Shown here in pieces: positions 33,530 to 42,568 of a DNA stretch of 64,000 bases; the first letter of the stretch is position 1, and every line of letters starts with the position of its first letter. The stretch is from Collinsella aerofaciens (lineage in GTDB: Bacteria; Actinomycetota; Coriobacteriia; Coriobacteriales; Coriobacteriaceae). Below the pieces are notes generated by a model. It was not told the origin of the DNA. It saw nothing but the letters and a program-made list of their open reading frames with translations, and made no database searches. The stretch covers positions 106,161-170,160 of the forward strand of contig NZ_JADMOP010000002.1 in NCBI RefSeq assembly GCF_015558785.1. Direction: 5' to 3'. The translations under genes were made by a program, and so were the position numbers.

Positions 33530-36295
33530 ATGGACCAGGACCGCCAAAACAGCCAAAACCACGATACGGAGCACGTGAGTCGGGACCGGGAGTTCGCGAC
33601 CTACCGTACCGCCCAAAGCTCAAACGATATGGTGCCGACGGTATTTCGCCGTGGCATCTACCGCACAATCCGCGGCAGTCTTAAGCGCTTCTTGTCCATC
33701 GTGGTCATCACCGCGCTCGGCGTGAGTGTGATGTGCGGCCTTAAGGCGGGCTGCGAGGATTTGTGCGATTCGGTCGACGCCTATTTTGACCAGCAGAATG
33801 TCTATGACATTAACGTGCAGTCGACCTGTGGCCTTACGCGCGACGATCTCGCGGCTATCCAAGAGATCGACGGGGTCGAGACGGCCGAGGGTATCTACAC
33901 CGAGACCGCCTACACCGCCGTGGGCACAACGCGCGAGCGCGTGGTCGTGCAAAGTCTCTCCAAGGAGAACATCGATCAGCCAGTGCTCGTGAACGGCGAT
34001 TTGCCCGAGAGCGCCGATGAGGTGGCGGTAACTTCGAAGTTCCTGAAGGCTTCGGGCAAAAAGCTCGGCGATACCGTGAGTTTTGCCGCCAATGACGCGA
34101 GCTCGTCCAACCAAAGTGCCAAGGATCAGTTTGCCGCGGGCGATTACACCATTACGGCCGAGGTCCTCGACCCCACTGATGTGAGCTCCGACTCGACAGT
34201 CAACGCCTTCCGTGCCGCTTCGGCTGCGGACTATAAGTTCTATGTGAGCGAGGATGCCGCGACATCATCGTCCTACTCCGCGGTCCACGTGATCGTCGAG
34301 GGAGCCAAGAGCCTCAACTCCTACTCGGATGCCTACACGGCAAAGATCAATGAGGTCAAGGGCAATATCGAGAAGATCCGCGAGGAGCGTGAAAAGGCGC
34401 GCGTCCAGGAGCTGACGGTTGACACGCCGGCAAGCTTGGATGCGGCTGAGCGCCAGGCCGCCATGCTCTTTGGGATTGAGCAGGATAGCATCAACCGCAT
34501 GGCCGAGGGCAGCGAGGAGCGCGTCCAAGCTCAGGCCGAGTTGGACCAGCGCCGCGCCGCCGCCGATCAGCAATTCGCCGATGCCCGCGCCGAGCTTTCC
34601 AATCTGGGTGAATGCACTTGGTACATTCAGGACCGCGGTAACATCGCAAGCTACTCGAGCGTCGAGAGCGACAGTTCTTCGATCGAGGCCATCGCCACGG
34701 TGTTCCCGTTTATCTTCTTTATCGTCGCCGTGCTCATCAGCCTCACCACCGCCACGCGCATGGTCGAGGAGGAGCGCACGCTTATTGGCCTGTACAAGGC
34801 GCTTGGCTATTCACGCGAGCGCATCCTGTCCAAATACGTGGACTATGCGCTGTGGGCATGTCTGATCGGCGGCGTGCTCGGCAACATCATCGGCTTTGTG
34901 GGCCTGCCACTGTTCTTGTTTACGGTGTTCGACGACATGTACTCGCTGCCCCAGATGCTGCTTTCGTACGATATCGTGTCTTCGCTCGTGTCGGTGGCGC
35001 TGTTTGCCGTGGGCGTGGTGGGCGCTACGATTATCGCCTGCCGCCACGAGATGGCCGAGACCCCAGCCTCGCTCATGCGTCCCAAGGCCCCGCGCGCCGG
35101 CTCGCGCATTCTGCTCGAGCATATCGGCTTTATCTGGCGCCGCATGGGCTTCTTAAACAAGGTCGCTGCACGCAACCTATTCCGCTACAAAAAGCGCGCC
35201 TTTATGACCATCTTCGGTATCGCGGGCTGTACGGCGCTTGTGATCTGCGGTATGGGCATCCGCGATACGTCGGTGGCGCTTTCGCCCAAGCAGTACGGGC
35301 ATATCACGCGCTACGACCTGCTGGCGGTCGCCAATCCCGACGATTTTTCACAGACGTGCGCGGCATTGGATGGGCGCAGCGCGTCCAATGATTCCAACGT
35401 GACCGTGACTTCGACGCTGCCGATTATGACCGACAACGTCACCTTTACATTTGGCGGCAAGAGCGAGACTGTGCAGCTGATCGTGGTGCCCGATGACCGC
35501 ACGAGTGACTTGGGCGATTACGTGCGTCTGGAGGATGAGTCCAAAGAACCGCTGCCTTTGCGTGACGGAGACGTGTATCTGAGCAAAAGTTCACAGCTGG
35601 TGCTGGGGATTCAGCCGGGCGATACGGCTCACGTCCAGGATTCGTCGCTCAATGTTGCCAAGGTCAAAGTCAGCGACATTTCGCTTAACTATCTGGGCAA
35701 CACGCTTTACATGACGCAGGGCACCTATGAGCGCACGTTCGGCCGAAGCGCGCGTCTTAACGGCATCTTTGCACTGCTCAAGGGTTCGTCGGCCGACCAG
35801 ATTGCGTTTAGCAAGAATCTTAAGAGTGACGGTTGGCTTACGATTTCGAGTACGGCCGAGCATTGGGAAAACTATGAGGCGAACTTTACGATTATCAATT
35901 CGGTCGTGGTGCTCGTGACCTTTATGGCGGCGTGCCTGTCGTTTGTGGTGGTGTTTACGCTGTCCAACACGAATATCTCCGAGCGCGAGCGCGAGCTGGC
36001 GACCATTAAGGTGTTGGGCTTCCGTCGCGGTGAGGTGCACCATTACGTCAACAAGGAGACGTTGATCCTCACGGCGATCGGCGCTGCGCTGGGCGTTCCA
36101 CTGGGTGGTGCGTTGGCCGAGAGCTTTACGTACATCCTGCAGATGCCGTCGCTGTACTTTGACGTCGAGGTCGAGCCGCTAAGCTACGTGCTCGCCGTGG
36201 TGCTTTCCTTTGGCTTTACGTTTATCGTCAACCTCGCTACCAATCGTACCCTCAACAAGATTGACATGGTCGGTGCCCTCAAGAGCGCCGAGTAA
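33530..36295 (+). CDS. ABC transporter permease, FtsX family (two FtsX domains, large extracellular part)
   Basis: The 921-residue permease has a first membrane helix near residue 55, a long extracellular domain with a coiled coil (about residues 280-350, EKIREEREKARVQEL and EGSEERVQAQAELDQRRAAA), then three-helix FtsX bundle one (about 380-510), a further membrane helix plus soluble domain, and FtsX bundle two at the C-terminus (ERERELATIKVLGFRRGEV). It works with the ATPase before it. ATG 33530 lies five bases after the ATPase stop; a GTG at 33518 overlapping that stop is possible. A family C hairpin follows the stop immediately. Confidence 0.9.
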   Translation: MDQDRQNSQNHDTEHVSRDREFATYRTAQSSNDMVPTVFRRGIYRTIRGSLKRFLSIVVITALGVSVMCGLKAGCEDLCDSVDAYFDQQNVYDINVQSTCGLTRDDLAAIQEIDGVETAEGIYTETAYTAVGTTRERVVVQSLSKENIDQPVLVNGDLPESADEVAVTSKFLKASGKKLGDTVSFAANDASSSNQSAKDQFAAGDYTITAEVLDPTDVSSDSTVNAFRAASAADYKFYVSEDAATSSSYSAVHVIVEGAKSLNSYSDAYTAKINEVKGNIEKIREEREKARVQELTVDTPASLDAAERQAAMLFGIEQDSINRMAEGSEERVQAQAELDQRRAAADQQFADARAELSNLGECTWYIQDRGNIASYSSVESDSSSIEAIATVFPFIFFIVAVLISLTTATRMVEEERTLIGLYKALGYSRERILSKYVDYALWACLIGGVLGNIIGFVGLPLFLFTVFDDMYSLPQMLLSYDIVSSLVSVALFAVGVVGATIIACRHEMAETPASLMRPKAPRAGSRILLEHIGFIWRRMGFLNKVAARNLFRYKKRAFMTIFGIAGCTALVICGMGIRDTSVALSPKQYGHITRYDLLAVANPDDFSQTCAALDGRSASNDSNVTVTSTLPIMTDNVTFTFGGKSETVQLIVVPDDRTSDLGDYVRLEDESKEPLPLRDGDVYLSKSSQLVLGIQPGDTAHVQDSSLNVAKVKVSDISLNYLGNTLYMTQGTYERTFGRSARLNGIFALLKGSSADQIAFSKNLKSDGWLTISSTAEHWENYEANFTIINSVVVLVTFMAACLSFVVVFTLSNTNISERERELATIKVLGFRRGEVHHYVNKETLILTAIGAALGVPLGGALAESFTYILQMPSLYFDVEVEPLSYVLAVVLSFGFTFIVNLATNRTLNKIDMVGALKSAE

Positions 36296-36296
36296 T

Positions 36297-36345
36297 CCGC
36301 CAAAAAGGGACAGGTTTATTTTGGCTGGTTTTATCTGGGCAAACG
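36297..36345 (+). repeat. Hairpin repeat family C, copy 3
   Basis: CCGCCAAAA-AGGGACAGGTTTA-TTTTGGCTGG then TTTTATCTGGGCAAACG. It starts one base after the stop of the permease gene. Confidence 0.85.
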
Positions 36346-36411
36346 CCGGACAACCATTAGGTGGTCCGGCGTTTGCCCCGTTTTGCTGGGGATATTTGTC
36401 GCTCAGTGCCC

Positions 36412-36732
36412 TTACTGGCCAATCCAGTGCTGCGCATAGCTCTTAATGTCCTCGGTAAAACCGTCAAGGTCGTCAAGGGTAATCACGCTGTCGATAAGCA
36501 AATTGGCTATCTCGCGGTGCATTGTGCTGCGGCGAATGTCGTTTGCAATTACGCCTGAGGACAGCTTGTTTCTATTGAGGCTCTCTTCTAGTGCCCAAAA
36601 TCTACTGGACGCTTCGCTGTCGCCATTCAGTATCTCAACGTACTGGCCGATGAGCTTTTCCATATAACGTTCTTGCCATTGAGGAAGCATTTTCTTAAAC
36701 AGCTTCCAGTCGCTTTCGGCTACGTCGCGCAT
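36412..36732 (-). CDS. Conserved small protein of unknown function
   Basis: A 106-residue soluble, helical, charged protein starting MRDVAESDWKLFKKMLPQWQERYMEKL. Similar small proteins of this pattern occur in Firmicutes and Actinobacteria without an assigned function, as far as I recall. ATG 36732 has GGAGGA at four bases; six more upstream residues are possible but less likely. No operon partner. Confidence 0.7.
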   Translation of the reverse strand: MRDVAESDWKLFKKMLPQWQERYMEKLIGQYVEILNGDSEASSRFWALEESLNRNKLSSGVIANDIRRSTMHREIANLLIDSVITLDDLDGFTEDIKSYAQHWIGQ

Positions 36733-36850
36733 ATGTCCTCCGCTCGTCAAACGGGCTTTTCATTTGCCTTTCATTCTATTTGGTTTTCGCTCGCAAGCGT
36801 GGATGAGAGGCTCTCTTTAGCCTTCGAGATAGGGCTTGAATGGGTCGTAT

Positions 36851-37019
36851 GCCACAAAATGGGCCTATCTACTATGTTTAATTGGATACCCTCAACCATG
36901 CCGGGAAAACAAAAAACAAAACCGCAGGTAGAAGGCCTGTCGATTTTCGAAAAAGGCGGTCATGGTTGGCCCCTTCGAGTTAAACGTAGTAGATGGGCCC
37001 TTTTTGTGGCGGACCATCA
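36851..37019. repeat. Large nested palindrome, GGGCC-TATCTACTA type
   Basis: Outer arms CCACAAAATGGGCCTATCTA.. (from 36852) and ..TAGATGGGCCCTTTTTGTGG (to 37019) pair over about 28 bases with G-T and single mismatches. Inside, CAACCATGCC pairs with GG..GTCATGGTTG, with an A-rich then GC-rich centre. An open frame that crosses it (36673-37086, plus) is not credible as a gene. Confidence 0.75.
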
Positions 37020-37062
37020 AACGAACGCCGACGCTTGTGCTGTAGCCGCTCCGATCATTCGT

Positions 37063-37131
37063 AAGTTGCGGTGGAATAGTTCCTAAACTCGACTACTCAA
37101 GGCTAAAACCGGAACTATATCACCGCAACTT
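37063..37131. repeat. Inverted repeat family D, copy 1
   Basis: 21-bp arms AAGTTGCGGTGGAATAGTTC(C) (37063-37083) and GGAACTATATCACCGCAACT(T) (37111-37131) with two mismatches. The related copy 2 is at 45441-45507. Confidence 0.85.
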
Positions 37132-37296
37132 AGGAGGGATGGGCGGGGGAGTACTAGTTGGGTGTTGCTGGCGGGTTAGGGCGGTTTAGGCCTGTTTGCG
37201 ATGCTTCCATTGTTTACGGCACCAACGCATGAGTGCTTTTACGACCGGGATGGTGATGAGGATTACCCAGGCGGGATGGGGTTGCCCCAGGCAGAG

Positions 37297-38106
37297 TCAC
37301 ATGTAGAGGAACCATGCCTCGGCACTGACTGAATAGACGACATCGATCAGCTTAGATAAGTGGCGTTGGTCGATAAAGTCGCCAAGCGCGTAATAGACGG
37401 GAATCAAAAAGACGAGGAAGAGTCCCGTAGCCCATGTGCCGGAGACAATGCCGAGCACCAGATAGGCGAGGGCGACAAGCGCGGGGAAGGGGAATTTGTT
37501 CCATGTACGTCCGACCTTGGTGTGGAAATGCTTGCCATGATGGTCGAGCTTGTCGTGTGCTTCCTTCCAGCTGGAAAACGTCTCGCCGTCGATGGTGACG
37601 GTGCCGTCGTCATTGGTATGCACGCTATGCCCATCGTCCTCAAGCGTATCGATATGCAATCCGCCCGGCCCCACATGGACCTCTTCACCCTTGCGCTTGT
37701 TAGCCACATGGATACCACTCCAGCCAACATGAACCTCTTTGCCCTTGTTGGGATCAATAACGTGGATGCCGCGCGCGAGGGAAATATCGACAAGTGGTTT
37801 GTCGCCGCAATCGGCGTTCTCGGCAGAATCCTCGGCCTCGCCAGCCACATCCGCTGTCTCGGTGCCGGCGCTACCGTCCTCCAGGTCGTCGGCATTGTTG
37901 GCCGCCTCCCCATACAACAGCTCATCCAGCGACACGCCATACAGCGCGGCGAGCGCAATAAGGTTATCGGTATCGGGCGAGCATTCGCTGCGCTCCCATT
38001 TACTGACAGCCTGACGACTCACGCCCAGCTGGGCGGCAAGCGCCTCCTGAGAAAGCCCGGCAGCCTTGCGGCGATCAACGAGCCGCTGCGCCATCGCAAG
38101 ATCCAT
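37297..38106 (-). CDS. XRE-family regulator with repeat linker and C-terminal membrane segment
   Basis: The 269-residue protein begins with a classic HTH (residues about 4-58: RKAAGLSQEALAAQLGVSRQAVSKWE...ELLYGE). An acidic linker follows, then a run of GIHV...GKEVHVG...GIHV...GEEVHVG...GLHID repeats (about residues 110-160) predicted to form short beta strands. The last about 60 residues hold two hydrophobic helices. It is therefore probably a membrane-tethered DNA-binding protein; what it senses is unknown. ATG 38106 has AAAGGAAC upstream. The 37132-37296 gap holds nothing I recognise. Confidence 0.8.
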   Translation of the reverse strand: MDLAMAQRLVDRRKAAGLSQEALAAQLGVSRQAVSKWERSECSPDTDNLIALAALYGVSLDELLYGEAANNADDLEDGSAGTETADVAGEAEDSAENADCGDKPLVDISLARGIHVIDPNKGKEVHVGWSGIHVANKRKGEEVHVGPGGLHIDTLEDDGHSVHTNDDGTVTIDGETFSSWKEAHDKLDHHGKHFHTKVGRTWNKFPFPALVALAYLVLGIVSGTWATGLFLVFLIPVYYALGDFIDQRHLSKLIDVVYSVSAEAWFLYM

Positions 38107-38161
38107 GACAGTTCCTTTCATGTGGTGACCGTAATCGAATGAGCCGAGTATGCCGAGAACA

Positions 38162-38225
38162 ACCGGTAGCGACCACCATTTCCAGTTAGAATCTGCCCCA
38201 ACCCTACCGCAACTACCGGTAGCAA
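38162..38225. repeat. Short direct repeat upstream of the XRE gene
   Basis: ACCGGTAGCGACC (38162) and ACCGGTAGCAACC (about 38214) are direct repeats in the gap 38107-38355. They might be regulator sites; nothing else supports this. Confidence 0.3.
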
Positions 38226-38355
38226 CCCCTAACGACCAGCCATTTCAGGACAAATGTCAGTGCAGGTAGCAGCCAAGAGCCTGCAACATCCCAAAATCTC
38301 AGCCCACGCACTTGCAGCAAGAAGACGAATAGCCACGGCCTCCTTAGTTACCGCA

Positions 38356-38476
38356 GGAGGCCCCAGGGCTTACCTCCCAAATCTTTCCGCAGGACGGAAG
38401 GACCCCGCGGCGCGAAGCGCACGGCGGGGTCCTGACATGTCCGAGGACGATTTGGGAGGTAAGCCCTGGGGCCTCC
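38356..38476 (-). repeat. Nested palindrome family A, copy 5
   Basis: Perfect 28-bp arms (38356-38383, 38449-38476), inner TTTCCGCAGGACG and CATGTCCGAGGACG (reverse orientation), central GGACCCCGC...GGCGGGGTCC palindrome. It lies just after the pfkA stop in the sense direction of pfkA. Confidence 0.9.
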
Positions 38477-38499
38477 GATGAGAGCAGTTCCAGCCGAGG

Positions 38500-39579
38500 C
38501 TATTCGTCGCCGAAGCTGATGCCCAACGCCTTGGCCTCGCGCACCAGGTCGCTCTGGGGATCGACATACTTGAGCTTGCCGGCGACCTCCTCGAGCGGCA
38601 TGTGGCACATCTTGCCGTCGCGCAGGGCGATCATGTAGCCAAACTCGCCGCGTAGGCAGCCAAGTGCCGCCTCGACGCCGCACTGGGTCGCAAAGATGCG
38701 GTCCTGAGCGTCGGGTTGGCCGCCGCGTTGCGTGTGGCCGGGGATGGCGACGCGGGTCTCGCGACCAGTCTTGGCTTCGATCTCCTTGGCGATGTCGTAG
38801 ACAATCGAGGGGCTCGTACGCTCGGCGAGCTTCTTCTTGTACTCCTTCTTGGACAGCGCCGCGTCCTCCTTGGAGATAGCGCCCTCGGCGACGGCTACAA
38901 TCGTAAAGCGGCTGCCGGTCTCCATGCGATGCTCGATGGTCTTGATGACGTTATCCATGTCGTAGGGGATCTCGGGGATCAGGATGACGTCCGCACCGCC
39001 TGCGACGCCGGCGTACAGCGGGATCCAGCCAACCTTGTGGCCCATGATCTCGATGACAAACACGCGGCCGTGGCTCGACGCAGTGGTGTGGATGTCGTCG
39101 ATGCACTTGGTGGCGACGTCGATGGCGCTTGTAAAGCCAAACGTCAGCTCGGTGCCCCAGGTGTCGTTATCGATGGTCTTGGGCAGGGCGATAACGTTGA
39201 GGCCCTCTTCGCGCAGGCGGTTGGCGGTCTTGGTGGAGCCGTTACCGCCCAGCATAAACAGGCAGTCGAGCTGCAGCTTATGATAGGTGTGGACCATTGC
39301 GGGTACCTTCTCGATGCCATCGGCCTCGGGAATATCCAGACGCTTGAACGGCGTGCGGCTCGTGCCCAGGATGGTGCCGCCGCGGGTGAGGATGCCGCTA
39401 AAATCGGCGGGCGACATGACGCGGAACCTGCTGTAGATAAGGCCCTGGTAGCCGTCCTCAAAACCATAGATCTCGATAGGTTCTTCGCTATTGGTCATAA
39501 GCGTTTTGACGATGCCGCGCATGGTGGCGTTGAGCGCCTGACAGTCGCCGCCACTGGTAAGAAGACCGATCCTGAGCAT
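38500..39579 (-). CDS. pfkA: 6-phosphofructokinase, group III (mixed ATP/PPi-type residues)
   Basis: The 359-residue enzyme phosphorylates fructose 6-phosphate in glycolysis. Visible: N-terminal GLLTSGGDCQALNA, GGNGSTKTA in the phosphoryl-donor loop, PKTIDNDTWGTE around the catalytic Asp, and IMGHKVGWIPLYAG. The donor-site pair is Gly (as in ATP-dependent enzymes) at the GGNGS loop and Lys in PKTIDND (as in PPi-dependent enzymes). By known residue rules the donor preference is therefore ambiguous. It lies 140 bases after the Ntn-hydrolase gene, with a hairpin in between. Confidence 0.92.
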   Translation of the reverse strand: MLRIGLLTSGGDCQALNATMRGIVKTLMTNSEEPIEIYGFEDGYQGLIYSRFRVMSPADFSGILTRGGTILGTSRTPFKRLDIPEADGIEKVPAMVHTYHKLQLDCLFMLGGNGSTKTANRLREEGLNVIALPKTIDNDTWGTELTFGFTSAIDVATKCIDDIHTTASSHGRVFVIEIMGHKVGWIPLYAGVAGGADVILIPEIPYDMDNVIKTIEHRMETGSRFTIVAVAEGAISKEDAALSKKEYKKKLAERTSPSIVYDIAKEIEAKTGRETRVAIPGHTQRGGQPDAQDRIFATQCGVEAALGCLRGEFGYMIALRDGKMCHMPLEEVAGKLKYVDPQSDLVREAKALGISFGDE

Positions 39580-39617
39580 GATGAATCCTTCCGGGCAAGT
39601 TATAACATGCGCATAAG

Positions 39618-39650
39618 TTTACCCCCGCACACTGTTGATACGGGGGTAAA
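39618..39650. terminator. Hairpin between the Ntn-hydrolase gene and pfkA
   Basis: TTTACCCCCG (39618-39627) pairs with CGGGGGTAAA (39641-39650). The T/A ends could serve as a weak bidirectional terminator. Confidence 0.5.
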
Positions 39651-39719
39651 ACGTGTTAGCTCAAGCGTATAGAAATGTAAGCAACGTCAGGCGAGCGTAA
39701 GGTCGACGGGCCTGGGTCC

Positions 39720-40805
39720 TTACAGTGCGAAGGCGTCGACGTCGCCCCAGTGGCGGCGCAGCGTAATGGCGGCGGCGGGTTCGGTATTGTCAAAGACGAC
39801 CGACCATTGCGTATTGCTGGTGATGTCTTCCGGATTGGGCTCTTGCGCTGCGGCACGCAGGGCTTCCCAGACAATCGTTTCGTCCTGGGCACCGACATGG
39901 GTATCAAGGACATCGGCGATCGCGACGGCGCGCTCTTTACCATGGCCCAGCTCGCCATTCTTTTGGTTGGGCAGCACTTCGTCGCCATAGCAGGCGTAGA
40001 AGTTCGTAACCTGGCGTACAGGAGTCGCTTTGAAAGCGCGGTCCGGATCGCGCGGATCCCACTCTACTACGCGCGCGTCACCGGCGGCGTCGTTGATAAA
40101 GAAGTGGTAATCGCGTCCTGCCATGGCGTGCATGTCGTAGGCGGAAAGCAGGTCGACAGCTTCTTGCGTGGTGGCGGCACGGTCGAGCACCAGACGGATG
40201 GCGAGCGAGGTATTGATGACGGGGCGCTGCGTGTCCTGGTCACAGGGCTTGGAGTCCAGGGTGAGTACGGCAATGGACACGCCGCATTCGTTAACACCGT
40301 CGAGCTGGGCAAACGGGCCCATGAGTGCGGCGGCGCGTCTGCCGACGGAGTCAAGCGGAGTGTTATCGCCCAAGTTGTTAAGGGCGGCAAATCCGATGGA
40401 GGCATAGCCGCCGCGTGGATGATTGCGCACCAGCAGCGCGGAGGTGTTGTCCTTAAAGTCGTAATTGCGACCGGTGCGCACGCGGCCTTCGGCATCTACG
40501 GCGACAAAGGCGCTGCAGGCAAACTGGGGCGCCTGGACATGTGCCGGCACACCGGGCAGCACCTGCGCCACCACGGCATCGATGTAGGCCTGGTCGTCGC
40601 GCACGCCAGCGGCGATGATGCGATCAAGATCGTAGTCGTAGGCGATGTCGATTGCGTACAGATCATAGCCATCCGCGTAGCCGGACAGGCGTTTGAGCGA
40701 CGCGGCGGACTTGATTTGCTTGTGGTAAACGATACCGGTGGCAGCGGCAAGGCCGACGGCGACTCCCGCGACACCGCAGGCGATGGCAATGTTACGTGGC
40801 TTCAT
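39720..40805 (-). CDS. Membrane-anchored Ntn hydrolase, choloylglycine hydrolase/acyltransferase-like (linear amide hydrolase)
   Basis: The 361-residue protein has an N-terminal hydrophobic segment (residues 6-26) without a clear lipobox, so it is probably a membrane-anchored extracytoplasmic enzyme. The core has Cys97 in QFACSAFVA, GRNYDFKDN, and C-terminal HFFINDAAGDARVVEWD, as in Ntn hydrolases of the bile salt hydrolase/penicillin acylase and C45 (acyl-CoA:6-APA acyltransferase) groups. In these families the Cys becomes N-terminal after processing; here about 96 residues precede it. The actual substrate (bile salt, acyl amide or other) is not decidable. Confidence 0.75.
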   Translation of the reverse strand: MKPRNIAIACGVAGVAVGLAAATGIVYHKQIKSAASLKRLSGYADGYDLYAIDIAYDYDLDRIIAAGVRDDQAYIDAVVAQVLPGVPAHVQAPQFACSAFVAVDAEGRVRTGRNYDFKDNTSALLVRNHPRGGYASIGFAALNNLGDNTPLDSVGRRAAALMGPFAQLDGVNECGVSIAVLTLDSKPCDQDTQRPVINTSLAIRLVLDRAATTQEAVDLLSAYDMHAMAGRDYHFFINDAAGDARVVEWDPRDPDRAFKATPVRQVTNFYACYGDEVLPNQKNGELGHGKERAVAIADVLDTHVGAQDETIVWEALRAAAQEPNPEDITSNTQWSVVFDNTEPAAAITLRRHWGDVDAFAL

Positions 40806-40966
40806 AACGGCTCCTCTCGTCCTGTTAGCGTAATTGTCGCAAAAGGAGCGCGGGCACGATGGCTCAACTTGGTGAGCGGCGCGGGATTAAACATGGAATG
40901 AAGAGTGCGGCGCTGGCGTGGCGGGGTATGCTGGAGGGAACCATCAACCCAGCGAAAGGGGAGAGC

Positions 40967-42352
40967 ATGACGGATCAGGAAACGCCCGAGCGCGCGCATG
41001 TGACGGCCGACGATATCGAGGCCGCCAACGACCTTATCGACTTTATCGAGGCATGCCCCAGCATGTTCCATACGGCGGCGACCATTATGGCCGAGCTCGA
41101 CGAGGCGGGCTTTACCTACCTGCCCGAGAATGCGGCGTGGGACATCGAGCCGGGCGGGCGTTATTACACGCAGCGCAACACCTCGAGCGTTATCGCCTTT
41201 AAGGTGGGCGAGGACCTGGCCGCGACGTGGGGCGAGGACGGCGTTGCCGGTGACTATCATTTTCAGCTCACGGCGTCGCATAGCGATTCGCCGACGTTTA
41301 AGGTCAAGGCCGTGCCCGAGCTCGACGGCGCAGGCGAGACGCTGCGCCTGAACACCGAGGCCTACGGCGGCATGATCGACTACACCTGGTTCGATCGCCC
41401 GCTGGCGCTCGCGGGTCGCGTGCTGGTGCGCGAGGGCGACCGTATTGAGAGCCGCTTGCTTGCCACCGAGCGCGAGGTCGCTATCATTCCGAGCCTTGCC
41501 ATCCATATGAACCGCGGCGTCAACGAGGGCTTTGCGCCCAACCGCGCCGTCGACCTGTGCCCGCTCATCAGCGCCGGCGAGCTTAAGCAGGGTGACTTCG
41601 ATGCTCTGATCGCCGAAGAGCTGGATGTTGAGCCCGAGCAGATTCTGGGCCGCGACCTGTTCTTGGTCAACCACCAGGATGCGCGTATTTGGGGCTGGGC
41701 TGACGAGTTTATCTCGACGCCCAAGCTTGACGACCTGGCCTGCGCCTACACCTCGCTGCAGGCATTTTTGGGTGCCGAGAACGCGCACGACGTTTCGGTC
41801 TTCTGCTGCTTTGATAACGAGGAGGTTGGCTCCGAGACCAAGCAGGGCGCCATGTCGACGTTCTTGGCTGATGCGCTGCGCCGCATCAACGGATCGCTGG
41901 GCTTTGACGACGAGTCGTACCATCGCGCACTTGCCGCCTCGATGCTTGTAAGCTGCGACAACGCGCATGCCGTGCACCCCAACCACGCCGAGAAGTGCGA
42001 CGCCCGCAATCAGGTTGTGCTCAACGGCGGCATCGTTATCAAGGAAGCCGCCAACCAGCACTACTGCACCGATGCCTTTAGCCGCGCGGTGTTCCAGGCT
42101 ATTTGCGATGACGCCGACGTGCCCACGCAGGCCTTCGCCAACAAGAGCGATATGGCGGGTGGCTCCACGCTCGGCAACCTGTCGAACATGCAGGCGAGCA
42201 TGCATGCCGTGGACGTGGGCCTGCCGCAGCTGGCCATGCACTCAAGCTACGAGACCGGCGGCGTACGCGACGTGATGTACGCCATTCGCGCCCTTACGGC
42301 CTTCTACGAGCGAAACCTAACCATCAACGGAGCCGAAAGCGTGGAGCTCTAA
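40967..42352 (+). CDS. M18-family aminopeptidase
   Basis: The 461-residue cytoplasmic metallopeptidase trims N-terminal, often acidic, residues. Two-zinc ligands in the usual order are visible: TASHSDSPTF (His), LDDLACAYTSLQAF (Asp), CFDNEEVGSETKQG (catalytic Glu-Glu), VSCDNAHAVHPN (Asp) and the last His in LAMHSSYETGG. ATG 40967 follows AAAGGGGAGAGC; a longer open frame begins upstream but lacks such a site. Divergent from the Ntn hydrolase. Confidence 0.93.
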   Translation: MTDQETPERAHVTADDIEAANDLIDFIEACPSMFHTAATIMAELDEAGFTYLPENAAWDIEPGGRYYTQRNTSSVIAFKVGEDLAATWGEDGVAGDYHFQLTASHSDSPTFKVKAVPELDGAGETLRLNTEAYGGMIDYTWFDRPLALAGRVLVREGDRIESRLLATEREVAIIPSLAIHMNRGVNEGFAPNRAVDLCPLISAGELKQGDFDALIAEELDVEPEQILGRDLFLVNHQDARIWGWADEFISTPKLDDLACAYTSLQAFLGAENAHDVSVFCCFDNEEVGSETKQGAMSTFLADALRRINGSLGFDDESYHRALAASMLVSCDNAHAVHPNHAEKCDARNQVVLNGGIVIKEAANQHYCTDAFSRAVFQAICDDADVPTQAFANKSDMAGGSTLGNLSNMQASMHAVDVGLPQLAMHSSYETGGVRDVMYAIRALTAFYERNLTINGAESVEL

Positions 42353-42354
42353 AA

Positions 42355-42402
42355 CCTACCAAAAAGGGACAGGTTTATTTTGGCAGGTTTTATCTGGGCA
42401 AA
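42355..42402 (+). repeat. Hairpin repeat family C, copy 4
   Basis: CCTACCAAAA-AGGGACAGGTTTA-TTTTGGCAGG then TTTTATCTGGGCAAATG, two bases after the M18 stop. Confidence 0.9.
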
Positions 42403-42439
42403 TGCAAAGGATGAAACCGAACTAGATTGGTGATGCGTA

Positions 42440-42474
42440 GCCGCCGAGGTGCAATGTGCCTCGGCGGCTTTTTG
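42440..42474 (+). terminator. Intrinsic terminator after the M18 peptidase gene
   Basis: GCCGCCGAGG-TGCAATGTG-CCTCGGCGGC followed by TTTTTG. It lies after the family C repeat. Confidence 0.85.
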
Positions 42475-42568
42475 TGCACAGAGCACGGCTAATACTATTA
42501 AATGCTATACATGCTTTACGTATCTACCATAGAGTTTTATGATAATTATAAAGTATTAAGGAGGGGTC

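Noticed and set aside
36673-37086. Open frame of 137 residues on the plus strand
   Set aside because: It runs through a large nested palindrome and the start of a family D repeat; low complexity translation and no start signal.
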